This document shows, one piece after another, positions 61,744-64,000 of a stretch of DNA of 64,000 bases. This stretch comes from Desulfobacterales bacterium. GTDB lineage: Bacteria; Desulfobacterota; Desulfobacteria; Desulfobacterales; Desulfosalsimonadaceae. A model generated the notes under the pieces. That model was not told the DNA's origin. It worked only from the letters and a program-made list of their open reading frames with translations, and ran no database searches. A program made the position numbers and the translations under genes. Each line of letters begins with the position of its first letter. Positions within the stretch are counted from its first letter, which is position 1. The stretch is from the NCBI GenBank assembly GCA_018335195.1, contig JAGXKN010000015.1, positions 1 to 64,000 on the forward strand, written 5' to 3'.

Positions 61744-61947
61744 ATGAATATCGATAAGCTTGTATTCCGGTTTGCCGGAATTATGATCCTGATCTCGCTG
61801 CTGCTCTGGTGGGCGCACAGCGCCTGGTGGCTGCTTTTGACACTGTTTGTGGGCGCCAACATGGCCCAGGCGTCTATTTCCGGGTTCTGTCCCCTGGCAA
61901 AGATCCTGAAATTTTTCGGCATAAAGCCGGGCCGGGCCTTTGAGTGA
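61744..61947 (+). CDS. DUF2892-type small membrane protein
   Basis: A 67-residue protein with two hydrophobic helices (RFAGIMILISLLLWWAHSAW and LLLTLFVGANMAQASI, by key parts) and the loop SGFCPLAKILKFFGIK, the YgaP-like inner-membrane domain. AAAGGAGG precedes the ATG. The conserved FCPLA segment carries a Cys that may take part in sulfur or metal chemistry. Its function is unknown. It overlaps the next gene by 8 bp. Confidence 0.82.
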   Translation: MNIDKLVFRFAGIMILISLLLWWAHSAWWLLLTLFVGANMAQASISGFCPLAKILKFFGIKPGRAFE

Positions 61948-62746
61948 AGGCCCCCCAGTCTACCGGGATTCCGTTGCTGCCTCCGCTGCTGCCATGGATC
62001 CCGGGCAACTGGAGAATCTTTACCGGACCTATAACCGCCGCAAGTACGTTCATCCGGATCCTCTGGAGTGCGTCTACGGATATGCATCCCTGCAGGACCG
62101 GGAGATTGCGGCCTTTATTGCCGCAGCCCTGGCATACGGCAATGTGCGGCAGATTTTAAAAAGCGTGTATGCCGCACTCGGACAAATGGGGGATTCCCCC
62201 CGGAGCTATCTGGTACAGCGGAATGTGCATGGCCTGTATGCCGATTATGCCGATTATGTGCACCGGTTTGCCGCGGGACGGCACATGGCGGCCATGTTGG
62301 CCGGTATAAAGGGCGTGATCCGTGAATACGGGAGCCTGCAGGATGCATTTGCCGAAAATGTTTCCGGTGCGGATGAAACGTATGTGCCCGCCTTATGCGC
62401 CTTTATTGAGAAAATCCGCGATCGTGCGCCGGAAGACCCGGGGCATCTGATTGCATCACCTCATAAGGGCAGCGCTTGCAAGCGCCTGTTTCTGTTTCTG
62501 CGCTGGATGGTGCGCTGCGACGCGGTGGATCCGGGCGGGTGGGATCGCATGTCTGCGGCAAAGCTGGTGGTCCCGCTGGATACCCACATGTACCGCGAAT
62601 GCTGCGGGCTGGGACTTACCGGGCGGCGCCGGGCCGATTTGAAGACCGCACTGGAGATCACCGCCGGTTTTGCCAGGCTGGTGCCCGAGGACCCGGTCCG
62701 CTACGATTTCGTGCTCACCCGCCCCGGCATCCGGGGGCCCTGGTAG
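61940..62746 (+). CDS. TIGR02757 (DUF2400) family protein
   Basis: A 268-residue, mostly helical protein with FIAAALAYGNVRQILKSV, PHKGSACKRLFLFLRWMVR and VPLDTHMYRECCGLGLTGRR, the family pattern. The core resembles an HhH-GPD DNA-glycosylase-like fold, but the usual catalytic residues are not evident and function is unknown. The start is TTG at 61940 in the overlap with the preceding gene; an ATG at 61994 is the alternative. Confidence 0.78.
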   Translation: MSEGPPVYRDSVAASAAAMDPGQLENLYRTYNRRKYVHPDPLECVYGYASLQDREIAAFIAAALAYGNVRQILKSVYAALGQMGDSPRSYLVQRNVHGLYADYADYVHRFAAGRHMAAMLAGIKGVIREYGSLQDAFAENVSGADETYVPALCAFIEKIRDRAPEDPGHLIASPHKGSACKRLFLFLRWMVRCDAVDPGGWDRMSAAKLVVPLDTHMYRECCGLGLTGRRRADLKTALEITAGFARLVPEDPVRYDFVLTRPGIRGPW

Positions 62747-62829
62747 GCGGCCGAAATCTTTTTGCCTCCCCATGTATCGGCAAGTATGGTACGCTGTAAT
62801 TTGCAAAGGTTCCTTTTGATATTTTTTAT

Positions 62830-62858
62830 TTGACCTTGCCCCGCTGGATTGGTATACA
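62830..62858 (+). promoter_or_regulatory. Sigma-70-type promoter for tRNA-Ala
   Basis: TTGACC (62830-62835) and TATACA (62853-62858), spacer 17 bp, 20 bp before the tRNA. Confidence 0.7.
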
Positions 62859-62878
62859 GTTTAGGTTAAAATTTACGT

Positions 62879-62954
62879 GGGGATGTAGCTCAGCCGGGAG
62901 AGCGCGGCGTTCGCAACGCCGAGGTCAGGGGTTCGATCCCCCTCATCTCCACCA
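62879..62954 (+). tRNA. tRNA-Ala, anticodon CGC
   Basis: A complete cloverleaf of 76 nt. The acceptor GGGGATG pairs with CATCTCC, including the G3-U70 pair that identifies alanine tRNA. The D arm is AGCTCAGCCGGGAGAGC, the anticodon stem CGGCG/CGCCG with loop TTCGCAA (anticodon CGC), the T arm GGGG-TTCGATC-CCCC. The CCA end is encoded at 62952-62954. Confidence 0.96.
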
Positions 62955-63052
62955 ACTCCGATATCCCGTAATGATGCCTGTCTGCAGAGATCCCTTTTGC
63001 GCGAAAACATCGGGTTCGGCGGGGTCCCGGCTAAGGCGTAAAGGACGGCTCA

Positions 63053-63640
63053 ATGGCCAGGTTTGCAGAATGCGAGCGCAACACCCGCGAAACAAGGATT
63101 ACCGCCAGCCTCGATATTGACGGCACCGGAAGCTGTCAGATCGCCACCGAGATCCCCTTCTTTGATCACATGCTCACGCTGTTTGCAGTCCACGGGCTTT
63201 TTGACTTCCAGATCCAGGCCCGGGGAGATATTGACGTGGACTTCCACCACACGGTCGAGGACACCGGGATCGTGCTGGGCGATTTGATCAGCCGGACCGC
63301 GGGGGACAAAAAGGGAATCGTCCGCTACGGCTATGCCGTTACCCCCATGGATGACGCCATTGCCGAAGTGGCACTGGATTTGTCCGGACGCCCGTATCTG
63401 GTATACGATCTGCCGGCCACGCTTCAGCCGGCCCAAGGTTTTAATGCCCATCTGGCCCGGGAGTTCTTCCGGGCTGTGGTCAATAGCGGGGGCGTAAACC
63501 TGCATATCCGGGTGCGCTACGGTGAAAATGATCACCATGTCACCGAAGCCGTATTCAAATCCTTTGCCCGGGCGCTGGACCAGGCAACTTCCATTGACAG
63601 CCGGATTGCCGGGGTGCAGTCCACCAAAGGGAGGTTATAG
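63053..63640 (+). CDS. hisB: Imidazoleglycerol-phosphate dehydratase
   Basis: Sixth step of histidine synthesis. The 195-residue single-function enzyme has the metal-binding H-x3-H pattern twice: FFDHMLTLFAVHG with FHHTVEDTGI, and HLAREFFRAV with ENDHHVTEAVFKSFARAL. No fused histidinol-phosphatase is present. It starts 99 bp after the tRNA and hisA follows after a hairpin repeat. Confidence 0.94.
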   Translation: MARFAECERNTRETRITASLDIDGTGSCQIATEIPFFDHMLTLFAVHGLFDFQIQARGDIDVDFHHTVEDTGIVLGDLISRTAGDKKGIVRYGYAVTPMDDAIAEVALDLSGRPYLVYDLPATLQPAQGFNAHLAREFFRAVVNSGGVNLHIRVRYGENDHHVTEAVFKSFARALDQATSIDSRIAGVQSTKGRL

Positions 63641-63666
63641 GTAGGCTTGATGCGGCGTTGTCCGGG

Positions 63667-63689
63667 GACAGATTCCAAATCTGTCCCTG
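63667..63689. repeat. GGGACAGATT hairpin repeat
   Basis: GGGACAGATT (63667-63676) pairs with AATCTGTCCC (63680-63689), loop CCA, in the 131-bp gap between hisB and hisA. This is a common scattered hairpin type; it could also affect hisA expression. Confidence 0.55.
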
Positions 63690-63771
63690 TTAAACGAAAT
63701 ACAATGTCCGGGGGCGGATTTCGGATCCGTTCGTTATTACGGGACAGGGCGCAACGCGGAAAGAGAGATCA

Positions 63772-64000
63772 ATGATCGTCATTCCGGCCATTGACATAAA
63801 GGGCGGCAAGTGCGTCCGCCTGCTCCAGGGAGAGATGAACCGGGAAACCGTTTTTTCCGATGACCCGGCATCCATGGCCGAAAAGTGGATCCGGGCAGGT
63901 GCTGAATTGATCCACGTGGTGGATCTGGACGGTGCCGTGGAAAAGCGCCCCCGGAACCTGGAGGCTATCGGCCGGATCGTGGAGGCCGCGGGCGCGGTGC
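63772..64000 (+). CDS. hisA: Phosphoribosylformimino-AICAR-phosphate isomerase, partial
   Basis: Fourth step of histidine synthesis. Only the first 76 codons are in the window. They show the TIM-barrel start [20 protein letters not shown] with the catalytic Asp in PAIDIKGG, and [18 protein letters not shown], typical of HisA. It runs off the right edge with the frame open. Confidence 0.9.
   Translation, partial: MIVIPAIDIKGGKCVRLLQGEMNRETVFSDDPASMAEKWIRAGAELIHVVDLDGAVEKRPRNLEAIGRIVEAAGAV

Noticed and set aside
60286-61818. 510-residue open frame opposite copA
   Set aside because: Shadow of the ATPase gene extending through the repeat island; no domains.
1-64000. CRISPR arrays, rRNA genes, transposases, prophage
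   Set aside because: No regularly spaced direct repeats, rRNA signatures or integrase/transposase motifs were seen on either strand.

Overview
The window looks like a piece of chromosome from an anaerobic, probably sulfate-reducing member of the Desulfobacterota. I infer this from gene content: a tungsten-type aldehyde ferredoxin oxidoreductase, a 2-oxoacid:ferredoxin oxidoreductase, rubredoxin with a flavodiiron oxygen reductase, a DVU0298-type protein, a multiheme c-type cytochrome and selenium-linked yedF. No rRNA, phage, transposase gene or CRISPR array is visible. Gene density is high and the codon style (GC-rich third positions) is uniform.

Layout. 1-3105: fused sucrose-phosphate synthase/phosphatase (cut by the left edge) and a PfkB sugar kinase. 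3306-7420: ArsR-type regulator with a Zn/Cd/Pb P-type ATPase, then moeA. 7865-15319: small coiled-coil protein, GGCT-like protein, PtsP, HAD phosphatase plus DUF362 ferredoxin protein, phosphoglucomutase, methyltransferase. 15267-18741 (minus): methyltransferase, glycosyltransferase, aldehyde dehydrogenase. 18937-21296: pyrD and an unusual chalcone-isomerase-like/OmpA fusion. 21358-30372 (minus): branched-chain amino acid operon in the order ilvD-ilvB-ilvN-ilvC-cimA-leuA, preceded by what looks like a leader peptide and attenuator. 30470-39029: hydrolase, RNA modification genes, stress and ferredoxin proteins, a PAS sigma-54 activator and sfsA. 39212-45033: redox/oxygen-defence island (ferritin-like protein, rubredoxin-like protein, flavodoxin, triheme cytochrome, rubredoxin, flavodiiron protein, ferredoxin, DsrE-like protein, iron-sulfur flavoprotein/ArsC fusion). 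45024-48621: aldehyde oxidoreductase with MoaD-like and E1-like (ThiF) genes and an unknown partner. 48731-53780: trmJ, FmdB-type protein, LysR/yedF selenium pair, CoA-disulfide reductase-rhodanese. 54099-58738: atypical thiol peroxidase, korAB, Usp, SDR protein. 58879-62746: copZ-copA copper export, a small membrane protein, a TIGR02757 protein. 62879-64000: tRNA-Ala(CGC), hisB, start of hisA.

How genes work together. The ilv/leu operon would make isoleucine through citramalate (no threonine deaminase needed) and leucine/valine precursors. The MoaD/ThiF/MoeA genes are plausible makers of the pterin cofactor for the aldehyde oxidoreductase. The rubredoxin, flavodiiron, peroxidase and ferritin-like genes fit defence of an anaerobe against oxygen.

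The most interesting non-coding material is a set of dispersed inverted-repeat elements: a 236-bp MITE-like element with a 5-bp duplication (5835-6070) and a shorter relative (31217-31316), a long GC-rich palindrome present twice (7448-7558 and 36497-36608), and AT-rich CGAAATCCGAA-type islands in at least six gaps, three of them inside the ilv operon. All functional calls are from reading the sequence; nothing was searched against a database.
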